From contig CAVVVF010000001.1 in the NCBI GenBank assembly GCA_963751665.1, positions 620,001-684,000 on the forward strand: a stretch of DNA of 64,000 nt, written 5' to 3'. The position numbers were made by a program, and so were the translations under genes. Every line of letters starts with the position of its first letter. Within the stretch, counting starts at the first letter, position 1. The DNA is from AC-69 sp963751665 (GTDB taxonomy: Bacteria; Actinomycetota; UBA4738; HRBIN12). Of this stretch, positions 1 to 8,873 are shown in pieces. A model generated the notes under the pieces. That model had not been told where the DNA came from, ran no database searches, and saw only the letters and a list, made by a program, of their open reading frames with translations.

Positions 1-19
1 TTCCATGTCCATGTCTCCT
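1..19 (-). other. Start of a further gene cut off by the window edge
   Basis: Reading the minus strand, an AGGAG Shine-Dalgarno-like box (positions 15-19) is followed by two in-frame ATG codons (at 12 and 6). The second has ideal spacing. This suggests a gene downstream of the copper ATPase in the same operon. Nothing of its product is visible. Confidence 0.3.
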
Positions 20-21
20 GT

Positions 22-2082
22 TTAGGTTACCTTCGCTCGCTTCAACAGCAGGGCGTTGACCGCCACCAGCACGCTCGATCCCGACATCGACAGGGCCGCG
101 ATCTCGGGCCTGAGCGTAAGGCCGGCCCAGGCGAACGCCCCACCGGCGATCGGGAGGGCCAGGGCGTTGTAGCCGATGGCCCACCCCAGGTTCTGCCGCA
201 TCTTTCGGACGGTGGCCCGGGACAGGGCCATGGCCCTCGGGACATCCACCGGGTCGGCCCGCATCAGCACGACGTCCGCCGTCTCCATCGCGACGTCGGC
301 GCCGGTTCCGATGGCGATCCCCACGTCCGCCCGGGCCAATGCGGGCGCGTCGTTCACCCCGTCGCCGACCATTCCCACCTTCCTGCCCTCACGCTGGAGG
401 GCGGCCACCTGTCGCTCCTTGTCCTCCGGGCGGACCTCGGCCAAGACCCGGTCGATCCCTAGCTCGGCCGCCACCCTCTCGGCGGTGGCCCGGTTGTCGC
501 CGGTAAGCATCACCACGTCGACTCCCTCGGAGCGAAGCCTTTCCACCGCCTCCCTGGCGGTGGGGCGGATGGGGTCCGCAAGTGCCACCACACCGGCTGC
601 GTGCCCATCGATGCCGACGAAGGCCACAGTGCGACCGGCCCCCTGGAGCGCCGCCCCCACGTCGCCCAGCCCGTCCAGGGACATCCCCACCTGCTCGAGC
701 AGCCGCCGGCTCCCCACTACGACCGTGCGCCCGTCCACCTCGGCCACGGCGCCGGCTCCGGCCACGGCTCGGAACGACGTCGCCCGTGGCGCGGACAGGC
801 CTCGCTCCTCGGCCGCTTCGGCGATGGCTCGAGCGAGCGGATGCTCGCTCTCCCCCTCCACCGCGGCGGCCAGGCGGAGCAGCTCGTCCTGGGGAACCCC
901 GTCGGCGCGGATCTCGACCACCCGGGGCTCCCCCAGGGTCAGCGTCCCGGTCTTGTCGAACACGACCGTCGTGAGCGCCGACGCCTGCTCCAGCGCTCCT
1001 GCGTCCTTGAACAGGATCCCTCGCCGCGCCCCCATGTTGGTGCCGACCATGATGGCCGTCGGCGTGGCCAGGCCGAGGGCGTCGGGACAGGCGATCACGA
1101 CGACGGTGATGGCGAACTGAAGCGACGTGGAGAAGGAGGCCTCCGCGAGCACGAACCATGCCACGAACGTGAGAAGCCCTCCGCCGAGCGCCACGACGAC
1201 CAGCCAGAACGCGGCCCGGTCGGCCAGCCGCTGGCCTGGGGCCTTCGAGTCCTGGGCCGCCCGGACCAACTCGACGATCTGGGCCAGCGCGGTGTCGGAC
1301 CCCACCTTCGTGGCCCTGGCCCGGAGCGCACCTTCCTTGTTGATCGTGCCGCCGATCAGCTCGTCCCCGGGTCGCTTCGTGACCGGCATGCTCTCGCCCG
1401 TGATCATCGACTCGTCGACGGAGGACTCGCCCTCCTCGACGACCGCGTCCACGGGAACCCGAGAACCCGGACGGATGAGCAGGAGGTCGCCGACGTGCAC
1501 CTCGGACGTGGGGACCTCGACGGGCACGCCGTCACGGATCACCACAGCCATCGGCGGCGCCAGGTCGAGCAGGGCCCGAACGGCGTCGCTCGCCCCGGCC
1601 CGGGCGCTCATCTCCATCCAATGGCCGAACAGGACGAACGCGGCCAACAGGGTGATGGCTTCGAAGAAGTGCTCGCCCGCGAGGCCGAAGACCGTCAGGA
1701 CCGAGTACGTCCAACCAACGCCGATCGACGTGGCGACGAGCACCATCATGTCCAGGGTCCGGTTCCGTAACGCCGCCACCGCGCCGCGGAAGAACACCGC
1801 CGACGAGTAGAAGACGACCGGCAGCGACAGGAGGAGCGACAGCACGTCGGTCCGGATGCCGAACGGGGCGGCCGGGCGCAGCCCGAACACCTCCGCCGCG
1901 ATTGGCGAGTACACGAAGATGGGGACGGAGAAGATCAGCGCGACCAGGAACCGGCGGCGCATGTCCGCGACCATCTCGGCCATCGACATGCCGCCGTGAT
2001 GGCCGTGGGCGGCGTGGGCGTCTGGATCATGGCTGGCGTCATGGCCGGCCTGAGGGCCGGCGTGATGCGTGGCGTGGTCCAT
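22..2082 (-). CDS. P1B-type copper/heavy-metal-transporting ATPase with His-rich N-terminus
   Basis: Membrane ATPase that pumps a soft metal, most likely copper, across the cytoplasmic membrane. The 686-residue product has a histidine-rich N-terminal tail instead of an HMA domain, then membrane helices. The actuator motif TGES, the phosphorylation motif DKTGTLT (Asp about 376), the HP motif in SEHPLARA and the hinge GDGVNDAPAL are all present. The metal-site motif in the membrane reads CPD rather than the usual CPC or CPH, which is unusual. The His-rich tail and architecture recall CopB-type pumps. The gene follows csoR by about 30 bases and should share its promoter. I chose the ATG at 2082 (GGGAAGG about 11 bases upstream). 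A GTG at 2109, directly after the csoR stop, is an alternative that adds nine residues. Confidence 0.9.
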   Translation of the reverse strand: MDHATHHAGPQAGHDASHDPDAHAAHGHHGGMSMAEMVADMRRRFLVALIFSVPIFVYSPIAAEVFGLRPAAPFGIRTDVLSLLLSLPVVFYSSAVFFRGAVAALRNRTLDMMVLVATSIGVGWTYSVLTVFGLAGEHFFEAITLLAAFVLFGHWMEMSARAGASDAVRALLDLAPPMAVVIRDGVPVEVPTSEVHVGDLLLIRPGSRVPVDAVVEEGESSVDESMITGESMPVTKRPGDELIGGTINKEGALRARATKVGSDTALAQIVELVRAAQDSKAPGQRLADRAAFWLVVVALGGGLLTFVAWFVLAEASFSTSLQFAITVVVIACPDALGLATPTAIMVGTNMGARRGILFKDAGALEQASALTTVVFDKTGTLTLGEPRVVEIRADGVPQDELLRLAAAVEGESEHPLARAIAEAAEERGLSAPRATSFRAVAGAGAVAEVDGRTVVVGSRRLLEQVGMSLDGLGDVGAALQGAGRTVAFVGIDGHAAGVVALADPIRPTAREAVERLRSEGVDVVMLTGDNRATAERVAAELGIDRVLAEVRPEDKERQVAALQREGRKVGMVGDGVNDAPALARADVGIAIGTGADVAMETADVVLMRADPVDVPRAMALSRATVRKMRQNLGWAIGYNALALPIAGGAFAWAGLTLRPEIAALSMSGSSVLVAVNALLLKRAKVT

Positions 2083-2111
2083 CGAGCTCGATGCCTTCCC
2101 CTCGGTCACGC

Positions 2112-2387
2112 CTATCGCCCCGCGAACCGGGCCACGGCCGCCAGCAGCTCCTCGACCTTGTCCTCGCCGCCACCCTGCTCGATGCTCTCCTTGACGCAGT
2201 GGCGGACGTGCTCGTCGAGGAGTCCCATCCCCACCGCCTTCAACGCCGCGGTGGCCGAGTTCACCTGGGTCAGGACGTCGATGCAGTACTGGTCCTCCTG
2301 GACCATCCGCTGGATCCCGCGGACCTGGCCCTCGACCTTTCGCAGGCGGTCCAACAGGTCCTTGCGGTTGACCGAATAGCCGACCAT
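2112..2387 (-). CDS. csoR: CsoR-family copper-sensing transcriptional repressor
   Basis: Small all-helical repressor of the CsoR/RcnR family, 91 residues. The Cu(I) ligand set Cys35, His60 and Cys64 matches the family C-H-C signature, so copper sensing is favoured over nickel or formaldehyde sensing. In the family, metal binding releases DNA and opens the efflux operon. The start is the ATG preceded by a strong AAGGAGGAG box. An in-frame ATG seven codons upstream lacks such a site. It is the first gene of an operon with the P1B ATPase downstream, and a perfect inverted repeat of CsoR-operator type lies 51 bases upstream, so autoregulation is likely. Confidence 0.93.
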   Translation of the reverse strand: MVGYSVNRKDLLDRLRKVEGQVRGIQRMVQEDQYCIDVLTQVNSATAALKAVGMGLLDEHVRHCVKESIEQGGGEDKVEELLAAVARFAGR

Positions 2388-2437
2388 GGCTCCTCCTTGG
2401 GGGTTCAAGTTGGGGGTTCAAGCTTTGTGCCTCCAGT

Positions 2438-2454
2438 ATACCCTGGGGGGGTAT
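2438..2454. promoter_or_regulatory. Probable CsoR operator (ATACCC-N5-GGGTAT)
   Basis: A perfect inverted repeat, ATACCC and GGGTAT separated by five bases, lies just upstream of csoR. The TACCC...GGGTA core is the known CsoR operator type. Its position over the promoter region of csoR and the copper ATPase supports copper-responsive autorepression. Confidence 0.75.
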
Positions 2455-2597
2455 CCCTGAACCCGGCTGGGACCACCCACGGAGGGGCCCGTCAACGGCG
2501 ACCGCCGGTCGATCCGACTGGGGCCGGCCGTTCGTCCACGTGGTGCGGAAGGACCCGCTTTGGCCGATGCTAGACTCGGATTTCGAGGAGGGTGATC

Positions 2598-3608
2598 GTG
2601 GCGACCCGTTTGAGCGACACCTCGCACGAGGCCCTTGGCCTCACCCCCGACGACCTCCTCGCGATGTACCGCACGATGCTCACGGCGCGCCTGGTGGACG
2701 AGGCCGCCTTCCGGCTGAACCGCCAGGGCAAGGCGCCGTTCGTCGTCCCCGTCTCCGGCCACGAGGGCTGCCAGATCGGCACCGCCTGGGCCCTGGAGCG
2801 AGGCCGGGACGTCTGGCTGCCCTATTACCGCGACCTCGGCGTGGTGCTCGTGGCGGGCATGACGCCGTACGAGGTCTTCCTGGGACTGTTCGCCAAGGCC
2901 GACGACCCCGCCTCGGGCGGCAGGCAGATGCCCGCCCACTGGAGCTCGCGGCGGCTGGGGATCATCTCCGGCTCGTCGGTCATCGGGACCCAGGTCCCAC
3001 ACGCCGCGGGCATCGCCTACGCGGTGAAGTACCGGGGGGAGGACGCCGTGGTGGCCACGTGGTTCGGCGAGGGCGCCACCAGCGAGGGCGACTGGCACGA
3101 GGGCCTGAACTTCGCCGGGATCCACCGGCTTCCCCTCATCTTCGTCTGTGAGAACAACCGGTACGCCATCTCGGTCGAGCAGTCCAAGCAGATGGCCGTG
3201 GCGAACGTGGCCGACCGGGCCCCCGCCTACGGGTTCCCCGGCGTCGTGGTCGACGGCAACGACGTCCTGGCCTGCTTCGCGGCGATGAAGGAGGCCGTGG
3301 CCCGGGCCAGGGCGGGCCAGGGCCCCACCTTGATCGAGTGCAAGACCTACCGGTTCCAGCCCCACACCTCCGACGACGACGACCGGAGCTACCGCAGCCG
3401 GGAGGAGGTCGAGGAGGCTCGCCACCACGACCCCGTGTTGCTGTTCGCCGGCTACCTCACGGGGCAGGGCCTGGCTCGGGACGAGGAGATCGCATCGATG
3501 GCCGAGGAGGTCAAGGCCGACCTCGACGCGGACATCGACAAGGCGTGGAACGCCGCCGACCCCGACCCCGCCACCCTCACCCGCCACGTCTTCCGCGAAG
3601 ATTCGTGA
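2598..3608 (+). CDS. 2-oxoacid dehydrogenase E1 component, alpha subunit (branched-chain or pyruvate type)
   Basis: Thiamine-diphosphate-dependent decarboxylase subunit of an E1 heterotetramer, 336 residues. The ThDP/Mg motif begins GEG (in FGEGATSEGDW) and ends at ENN, the spacing expected for E1 alpha. The closest general pattern is the branched-chain 2-oxoacid (2-oxoisovalerate) dehydrogenase group, but substrate cannot be fixed from sequence. The start is the GTG at 2598, six bases after a GAGGAGG box; another GTG at 2592 sits too close to it. A TAGACT -10-like element lies at 2571-2576. The beta-subunit gene follows after one base. No E2 or E3 gene is in this window, so the complex must be completed from elsewhere. 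Confidence 0.92.
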   Translation: MATRLSDTSHEALGLTPDDLLAMYRTMLTARLVDEAAFRLNRQGKAPFVVPVSGHEGCQIGTAWALERGRDVWLPYYRDLGVVLVAGMTPYEVFLGLFAKADDPASGGRQMPAHWSSRRLGIISGSSVIGTQVPHAAGIAYAVKYRGEDAVVATWFGEGATSEGDWHEGLNFAGIHRLPLIFVCENNRYAISVEQSKQMAVANVADRAPAYGFPGVVVDGNDVLACFAAMKEAVARARAGQGPTLIECKTYRFQPHTSDDDDRSYRSREEVEEARHHDPVLLFAGYLTGQGLARDEEIASMAEEVKADLDADIDKAWNAADPDPATLTRHVFREDS

Positions 3609-3609
3609 G

Positions 3610-4596
3610 ATGACCGAGAAGAACGTCGTCACGGCGATCCACGACGCCCTCCACGACGAGATGGCCGCCGACGAGCGCGTCGTCGTCCTGGGAGAGGACG
3701 TCGGCGCGCGGGGCGGCGTGTTCCGGGTGACGCAGGGGTTCCTGGATGAGTTCGGCGAGCGGCGTGTCATCGACACGCCGCTCGCCGAATCCCTCATCGT
3801 GGGGCTGGCCATCGGCATGGCCCTGCACGGCATGGTTCCGGTGGCCGAGATCGAGTTCGCCGACTTCATCCACCCGGCCTTCGACCAGCTCGTCTCGGAG
3901 GCCGCCCGGATGCGCTACCGGACCAACGGCGACTTCGAGCTCCCCATGGTGGTTCGGTGCCCCTGGGGTGGTGGGATCCACGGGGCCCTCTACCACTCGC
4001 AGTCGATCGAGGCCTTCTACGGGCACGTCCCCGGGTTGAAGGTGGTCGTGCCCTCGACCCCCTACGACGCCGTCGGGATGCTGCGCTCCGCCATCGCCGA
4101 TCCGGACCCCGTGCTGTTCCTGGAGCACAAGAAGACCTACCGCCTGATCAAGGGCGACGTGCCCGACGAGCCCTTCACGGTGCCCATCGGCCAAGCCGAC
4201 GTGAAGCGGGAGGGCACCGACCTCTCGGTGATCGCGTACGGGCTCATGCTGCATCTCTGCCTGGAGGCCGCCCAGCGCCTGGAGCAGGAAGCCGGCCTCT
4301 CCGCCGAGGTGGTGGACGTGCGGACGATCGCCCCCCTCGACAAGGAGACCATCCTGGCGTCGGTCCGCAAGACCGGGAAGGCCATGGTGGTCTACGAGGA
4401 CAACCGGACCTACGGCGCCGGCGCCGAGATCGCCGCGACCATCGCCGAGGAGGCCATGTTCGACCTCGACGGGCCCTTGGTCAGGCTGGGAGGTCCGGAC
4501 GCGCCGGCCATGGGGTTCGCCGCCGCCCTGGAGCACGCCTTCATGCCCGACACGGACCGGATCTACGAGCGGATGCTGGAGCTGGCCCGGTTCTGA
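3610..4596 (+). CDS. 2-oxoacid dehydrogenase E1 component, beta subunit
   Basis: Beta subunit that pairs with the preceding alpha subunit, 328 residues. It has the transketolase pyrimidine-binding domain (with GEDVG and the DTPLAE segment) and the C-terminal transketolase domain (VVDVRTIAPLD, VVYEDN). Length and motifs match 2-oxoisovalerate or pyruvate dehydrogenase E1 beta. The start codon lies one base after the alpha stop, so the pair is translationally coupled. The downstream gene is a sensor kinase rather than the E2 acyltransferase that often follows. Confidence 0.93.
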   Translation: MTEKNVVTAIHDALHDEMAADERVVVLGEDVGARGGVFRVTQGFLDEFGERRVIDTPLAESLIVGLAIGMALHGMVPVAEIEFADFIHPAFDQLVSEAARMRYRTNGDFELPMVVRCPWGGGIHGALYHSQSIEAFYGHVPGLKVVVPSTPYDAVGMLRSAIADPDPVLFLEHKKTYRLIKGDVPDEPFTVPIGQADVKREGTDLSVIAYGLMLHLCLEAAQRLEQEAGLSAEVVDVRTIAPLDKETILASVRKTGKAMVVYEDNRTYGAGAEIAATIAEEAMFDLDGPLVRLGGPDAPAMGFAAALEHAFMPDTDRIYERMLELARF

Positions 4597-4656
4597 GGGC
4601 CGCTCAGGCACGCCCTCAGGCCGGGCCCGCCGATAGACGGGAAAACGACCTTCGCC

Positions 4657-6489
4657 ATGGACCAGGGAACGAGGCCGCGTCGCCACCGCTCGAGGGCGCT
4701 GCGGGATCTGTTGTTGATCTCGCTGGCCGGCCTCGTCGTGTTCTGGCTCGGCGCGGCCACCGACGCGTTCCAGCGAGCCCATGAGTGGATCTCCTCACGG
4801 TACCCCGGGCGGGACGACGAGATCGTCGCGGCCATCGGGCTCGTCGCGCTCGTGTTCCTGGTGTTCTCGATCATCCGGTGGCGCGACGTCCGCAGGCAGA
4901 TCAGGGCCCGCAACACCGCGGAGCATCGCTACCGGACCCTGGTCGAGGGGATGCCGGTCGTGACCTACGTCGCGGGGGCCCCGCACGAGCCGACAGCGGC
5001 GCTCCGGTACGTCGCGCCGGGCATCCACCAGCTCCTCGGCTACTCGCAGGACGAGTGGATCGCCGACCCGGAGATCTGGAAGAAGCGACTGCACCCCGAG
5101 GACCGGGACGCCGTTGCCGCCGAGGCCGACCGGGCCCACGAGACGGTTGGACCCTTCAGCATGGAGTACCGCATGATGGCCAAGGACGGCCGGATCGTGT
5201 GGGTCCGCGACGAGGCGGTGGTGGTGGAGCGGGGTCCCAAGGGCCGGTGGAACGTGTGGCAGGGCGTCCTCATGGACATCACCGAGCGCAAGCAGGCCGA
5301 GGAGCGGTTCCTCGAGGCCGAGACCCGGTACCGCTCCCTGGTCGAGAGCATCCCGGCCGTCACGTACGTCGACCTCGTGGATGAGCTGTCCACGACCGTC
5401 TACGTCAGCCCGCAGATCGAGACCATGCTCGGCTACACGCCGAAGCACTGGCGCGAGGACGCCACCCTGTGGATGCGCGCGGTGCACCCCAACGACCTGG
5501 ACAGCGTGGTCGAGGCGTCCGCACGACACAACCAGACCGGTGAGCCGTACGACCAGGAGTACCGGATCCGGACCGCGGACGACCGGTGGCTGTGGGTCCG
5601 CGACCAGGCCACCATCGTGCGGAGTGACGACGGGCGCTCGCTCTTCTCCCAGGGCGTCATGTTCGACGTCACCGAGCGCAAGCTGGCGGAGGAGGCCCTC
5701 CGCGAGAGCGAGCAACGCGAGCGCGAAGCGGCCGAACGCCTGCGGAACCTGGACGAGATGAAGAACACGTTCCTGGAAGCCGTCTCCCATGAGCTGCGGA
5801 GTCCCCTGACCTCCATCCTGGGTGTCGCGGTGACCCTGGAGAACCAGGATTTCCCGGAGGCCGAGCGGCGTGACCTCCTCGACCGCCTGGCCGCGAACGC
5901 GCGCAAGCTCGATCGTCTCCTGCGGGACCTCCTGGACATCGACCGCCTGAGCCGGGGGATCATGACGCCCCAGTACCATGCAGTCGACCTGGGGGATCTG
6001 GTCCGGCGCACGGTGGAGAACTTCGACGTGCCGGCCACCCGTAGCGTCGAGTTGGACGAGACGTCCATCACCGTGCAGGCCGACGCGCCGAAGGTCGAGC
6101 GGATCGTGGAGAACCTCCTGTCGAACGCGATCCGCCACACCGCTCAGGACGTGAACGTCTGGGTCCAGGTCCGAAACGAGGACGGCGGCGTGCTCCTGAT
6201 CGTCGACGACGACGGGGCCGGGGTTCCCCGGCACCTCCAGAAGGCCATCTTCGAGCCGTTCCGCCAGGGACCGACGGCCTCGCCCCACTCACCCGGCACC
6301 GGCATCGGCCTGTCGCTGGTCGCGATGTTCGCCGAGCTGCACGGCGGGAAGGCCTGGGTGGAGGAACGCGAGGGCGGCGGCGCCTCGTTCCGGGTGTTCT
6401 TGCCCGCGGTCCCGCCGTACAGCGGCAGCGAGCGCGAGGAGGCGGATGTCGAGGCCGCGCCACCCCTCGATGCAGCGAGCGCGGGCTAG
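4657..6489 (+). CDS. Membrane-anchored sensor histidine kinase with two PAS domains
   Basis: Signal-transducing kinase of 610 residues. Two hydrophobic segments near residues 16-38 and 55-74 anchor it. Two PAS/PAC modules follow (about 90-215 and 225-345), each closing with the ITERK or VTERK signature. The HisKA domain carries the phosphoacceptor in SHELRSPL (His378). The ATPase domain has the N box (VENLLSNAIRHT), DDDGAGVP and GTGIGLS. No response regulator lies next to it, so it is an orphan kinase. The C-terminal kinase core resembles the small soluble kinase at 25.4 kb, including the shared VERIVENLLSN segment, suggesting a recent paralogue pair. Signal unknown. Confidence 0.93.
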   Translation: MDQGTRPRRHRSRALRDLLLISLAGLVVFWLGAATDAFQRAHEWISSRYPGRDDEIVAAIGLVALVFLVFSIIRWRDVRRQIRARNTAEHRYRTLVEGMPVVTYVAGAPHEPTAALRYVAPGIHQLLGYSQDEWIADPEIWKKRLHPEDRDAVAAEADRAHETVGPFSMEYRMMAKDGRIVWVRDEAVVVERGPKGRWNVWQGVLMDITERKQAEERFLEAETRYRSLVESIPAVTYVDLVDELSTTVYVSPQIETMLGYTPKHWREDATLWMRAVHPNDLDSVVEASARHNQTGEPYDQEYRIRTADDRWLWVRDQATIVRSDDGRSLFSQGVMFDVTERKLAEEALRESEQREREAAERLRNLDEMKNTFLEAVSHELRSPLTSILGVAVTLENQDFPEAERRDLLDRLAANARKLDRLLRDLLDIDRLSRGIMTPQYHAVDLGDLVRRTVENFDVPATRSVELDETSITVQADAPKVERIVENLLSNAIRHTAQDVNVWVQVRNEDGGVLLIVDDDGAGVPRHLQKAIFEPFRQGPTASPHSPGTGIGLSLVAMFAELHGGKAWVEEREGGGASFRVFLPAVPPYSGSEREEADVEAAPPLDAASAG

Positions 6490-6498
6490 ACTGGCCGG

Positions 6499-7524
6499 GT
6501 GACCGGTCGCGATCACAACCCGCACAAGCGGCGTCTCTACCTCCCGCTCCTCGCCAGCTCCTCCGGTCCGGCCCCGTCCGCGGTGGCGACCCTGGACGAC
6601 ACGCATGTGGCCCGATCGGTGGGGTGCGCTCAGACGGCGATGCCCTCGCCCCGCCGTCCCGACTGGCTGAAGGTCAGGGCCCGGACCGGCCCCAACTACC
6701 TGGATCTGAAGCGCATCATGCGCGACCTGTCGTTGCACACCGTCTGCGAGGAAGCCGGGTGCCCGAACATCTATGAATGCTGGGAGGACCGGGAAGCGAC
6801 GTTCCTGATCCTCGGAGACAAGTGCACCAGGCGGTGCGGCTTCTGCGACGTGATGACGGCGAAGCCGGATGCAGTGGATGAGGAGGAGCCGGCCCGGATC
6901 GCCCAGGCGGTGCAGGCCATGGGGCTCCGTTATGTCGTACTGACCGGCGTGGCCCGCGACGACCTACCCGACGGTGGAGCGCGGATGTGGGCGGCGTGCG
7001 TCCGCGCGGTGCGCGAGACGGTGCTCGGATGTGGGGTGGAGGTGCTCCCCGCCGATTTCAAAGGAGGGGAGCGCGACATCGCCACCGTGATCGAGGCCGA
7101 GCCCGACGTGTTCGCGCACAACCTGGAGACGGTCAGGCGGCTGCACGGGCGGATCCGCCCGGCCTTCGGCTACGAGCGTTCGCTGGCGGTGCTCCGCATC
7201 GCCAAGCGCACCCGGCCGGCCCAGGTCACCAAGTCGAACCTCATCCTGGGGATGGGCGAGCGGCCCGAGGAGGTCCCGGACGCGCTCCGCGACCTGGCCG
7301 AGGCGGGCTGCGACATCGTCACGATGGGCCAGTACCTGCAGCCCACCAAGCTCCATCTGCCGGTGGACCGGTGGGTGACCCCCGAGGAGTTCGCCCAGCA
7401 CAAGCGAACCGGCGAGGCCCTCGGCGTCGCCCACGTCGAGGCCGGGCCTCTAGTGCGGAGCTCGTATCACGCCGGCAAGCAGCTCCGCCGGGCCCTCGAC
7501 GCGAGCGCCGCGCGGAGCTCGTAG
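6499..7524 (+). CDS. lipA: Lipoyl synthase (radical SAM)
   Basis: Radical SAM enzyme that inserts two sulfur atoms into protein-bound octanoyl groups to make lipoyl. The 341-residue product has the auxiliary-cluster cysteines (CEEAGCPNIYEC) and the radical SAM motif CTRRCGFC, with the family-typical MGQYLQPTK and the C-terminal RSSYHAG serine region. The start is the GTG at 6499, six bases after a TAGACT -10-like box, which suggests a leaderless mRNA. This gives a longer N-terminus than most LipA proteins, and an ATG at 6640 is a shorter alternative. It serves lipoylated E2 proteins such as the missing partner of the upstream E1 genes. LipB is not in the window. Confidence 0.95.
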   Translation: MTGRDHNPHKRRLYLPLLASSSGPAPSAVATLDDTHVARSVGCAQTAMPSPRRPDWLKVRARTGPNYLDLKRIMRDLSLHTVCEEAGCPNIYECWEDREATFLILGDKCTRRCGFCDVMTAKPDAVDEEEPARIAQAVQAMGLRYVVLTGVARDDLPDGGARMWAACVRAVRETVLGCGVEVLPADFKGGERDIATVIEAEPDVFAHNLETVRRLHGRIRPAFGYERSLAVLRIAKRTRPAQVTKSNLILGMGERPEEVPDALRDLAEAGCDIVTMGQYLQPTKLHLPVDRWVTPEEFAQHKRTGEALGVAHVEAGPLVRSSYHAGKQLRRALDASAARSS

Positions 7525-7529
7525 AGAGA

Positions 7530-7914
7530 AGGGGGAGCCGGCCTGTAAGCCGGATCCTGTGCCGGCCCTCGCGGGCCGGCGGCGGCCATCCCTCTGAGCC
7601 CCGCTTGCGCGGGACCCCGGGGGCGCTCCCGTACGACGAACGCCCCTCGTGCGGCCTACCCGGGAGCTCGGGCGGGCCACCCTCGAACGCTCCCTGCTTG
7701 GCCTTGCTCCGGGTGGGGCTTGCCGAGCCGGGCCGGTCACCCGGCCCGCTGGTGAGCTCTTACCTCACCGTTTCACCCTTACCCCCTCGCGGGGGCGGTC
7801 TGCTCTCTGTTGCGCTTTCCGCGGGTCGCCCCGCCTGGGCGTTACCCAGCACCCTGCCCTTCGGAGTCCGGACTTTCCTCGAGCTCTCGCCCGCGGCCGC
7901 CCGGCCGACTCCCC
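7530..7914 (-). ncRNA. rnpB: RNase P RNA, bacterial class A
   Basis: The RNA of ribonuclease P, which matures tRNA 5' ends. The highly conserved 5' element GAGGAAAGTCCGGACTCC lies at 7863-7880 on the minus strand, and the conserved 3' element GGATCCGGCTTACAGGCCGG at 7536-7555. The ends can pair as helix P1 (GGGGAG with CUCCCC), which fixes the limits within a few bases. Length about 385 nt is normal. It converges with lipA. Confidence 0.93.
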
Positions 7915-7921
7915 ACGAAGG

Positions 7922-7927
7922 AGTATA
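7922..7927 (-). promoter_or_regulatory. -10 box (TATACT) of the RNase P RNA gene
   Basis: A near-consensus TATACT lies seven bases before the inferred 5' end of the RNase P RNA, as expected for a strong housekeeping promoter. No clear -35 element is visible. Confidence 0.6.
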
Positions 7928-7952
7928 GGACCGGCTACCATGCCGCCGTCCC

Positions 7953-8873
7953 ATGCGACCCCTCGCGTTCTCCGGTTTGATCCTCTTGGCCGCGACGAGC
8001 TGTTCGCCCCCGCTGGAGGGCGCTTCCCAGCCCCTGGCCCAAGAGCAGGTCGGGGCGGGCCTGGGCCTTGACGTCGCCTCTGCCCGCCGCACCGCGCTGG
8101 ACTTCGTGAGCGCCTACGCGCACGTCACGGAGGACGACGGTGCTCGCCTGTCCGCCCTCGTGGTCGGGCCGAAGCTCACCGCATGGGTCCACTGGATGAC
8201 CGTCCAGAACCAGCAGTTCGACGGCACGATCTCCGGGGTCGCAGACGTGCGCTCGGTGACGTTCGTGGATTCGTTCCTGGTGCAGAACGCCGTCGGCGGG
8301 CAGGTGAGCCTTGGGGCCTCGGTGACGTTCACCTACGATCCCGCCGACGGTGAAGCGTTCGACCGAACCCGGATCATGGACGGGCCGGTCACGCTCCTTC
8401 GGACCGGCACGGCGCAGTGGCGAGTCATCGATGCGACCCGCGACGGACAGTCCATGGACGATGGCATCCAGCTCTTCCAGGAGCTGTCGATGGCCAGCCA
8501 TGGGGTCACCGTCTCGTTGCACTCGCTGTTCATGTTCACGCCGGCCTGGCAGTTCAACGTCACCGTGGTGAACGGGACCGGTGGCCTGATCCGGTTCGAG
8601 CCGAGCCGGCTGGGGCTGTACGTCCGGCAACAGGGCGCTCCTCCCCAGCGCACGGAGGGCGTGTACACGCAGGCGCTCGACGTCCTGCCCAGTGGGTTCG
8701 ACGCCGAGGGGTTGGTGGGCTTCCCGCAGCAGCCGGAGGCGAAGGGGCGAACCCTGTCTCTGGTCTACCGCCTGGCCGGGGGGCGGCACGTGGAATTCGA
8801 CTTCCCTCTCGGGGACGTCGTCACTCAGGCTCCTCCCACAGGCTCGGCGCCCTCTCCGGGGGGGACCAGCTAG
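7953..8873 (+). CDS. Lipoprotein of unknown function
   Basis: 306 residues with a short hydrophobic leader ending in a lipobox (LAATSC), so it is probably lipid-anchored outside the membrane. The body is predicted soluble with many beta-type segments and a Pro/Ser/Gly-rich tail. I recognise no catalytic motif or family. It starts about ten bases after a TACCAT element that also overlaps the RNase P promoter region on the other strand. Its last 53 bases overlap the 3' end of the convergent RNase H-like gene. A role in the envelope is inference only. Confidence 0.75.
   Translation: MRPLAFSGLILLAATSCSPPLEGASQPLAQEQVGAGLGLDVASARRTALDFVSAYAHVTEDDGARLSALVVGPKLTAWVHWMTVQNQQFDGTISGVADVRSVTFVDSFLVQNAVGGQVSLGASVTFTYDPADGEAFDRTRIMDGPVTLLRTGTAQWRVIDATRDGQSMDDGIQLFQELSMASHGVTVSLHSLFMFTPAWQFNVTVVNGTGGLIRFEPSRLGLYVRQQGAPPQRTEGVYTQALDVLPSGFDAEGLVGFPQQPEAKGRTLSLVYRLAGGRHVEFDFPLGDVVTQAPPTGSAPSPGGTS

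Noticed and set aside
601..1770. Long open frame on the plus strand opposite the copper ATPase
   Set aside because: Composition is Arg/Pro/Gly-rich without domains. It is an antisense shadow that is common in DNA of this GC content. Many similar frames across the window were left out for the same reason.
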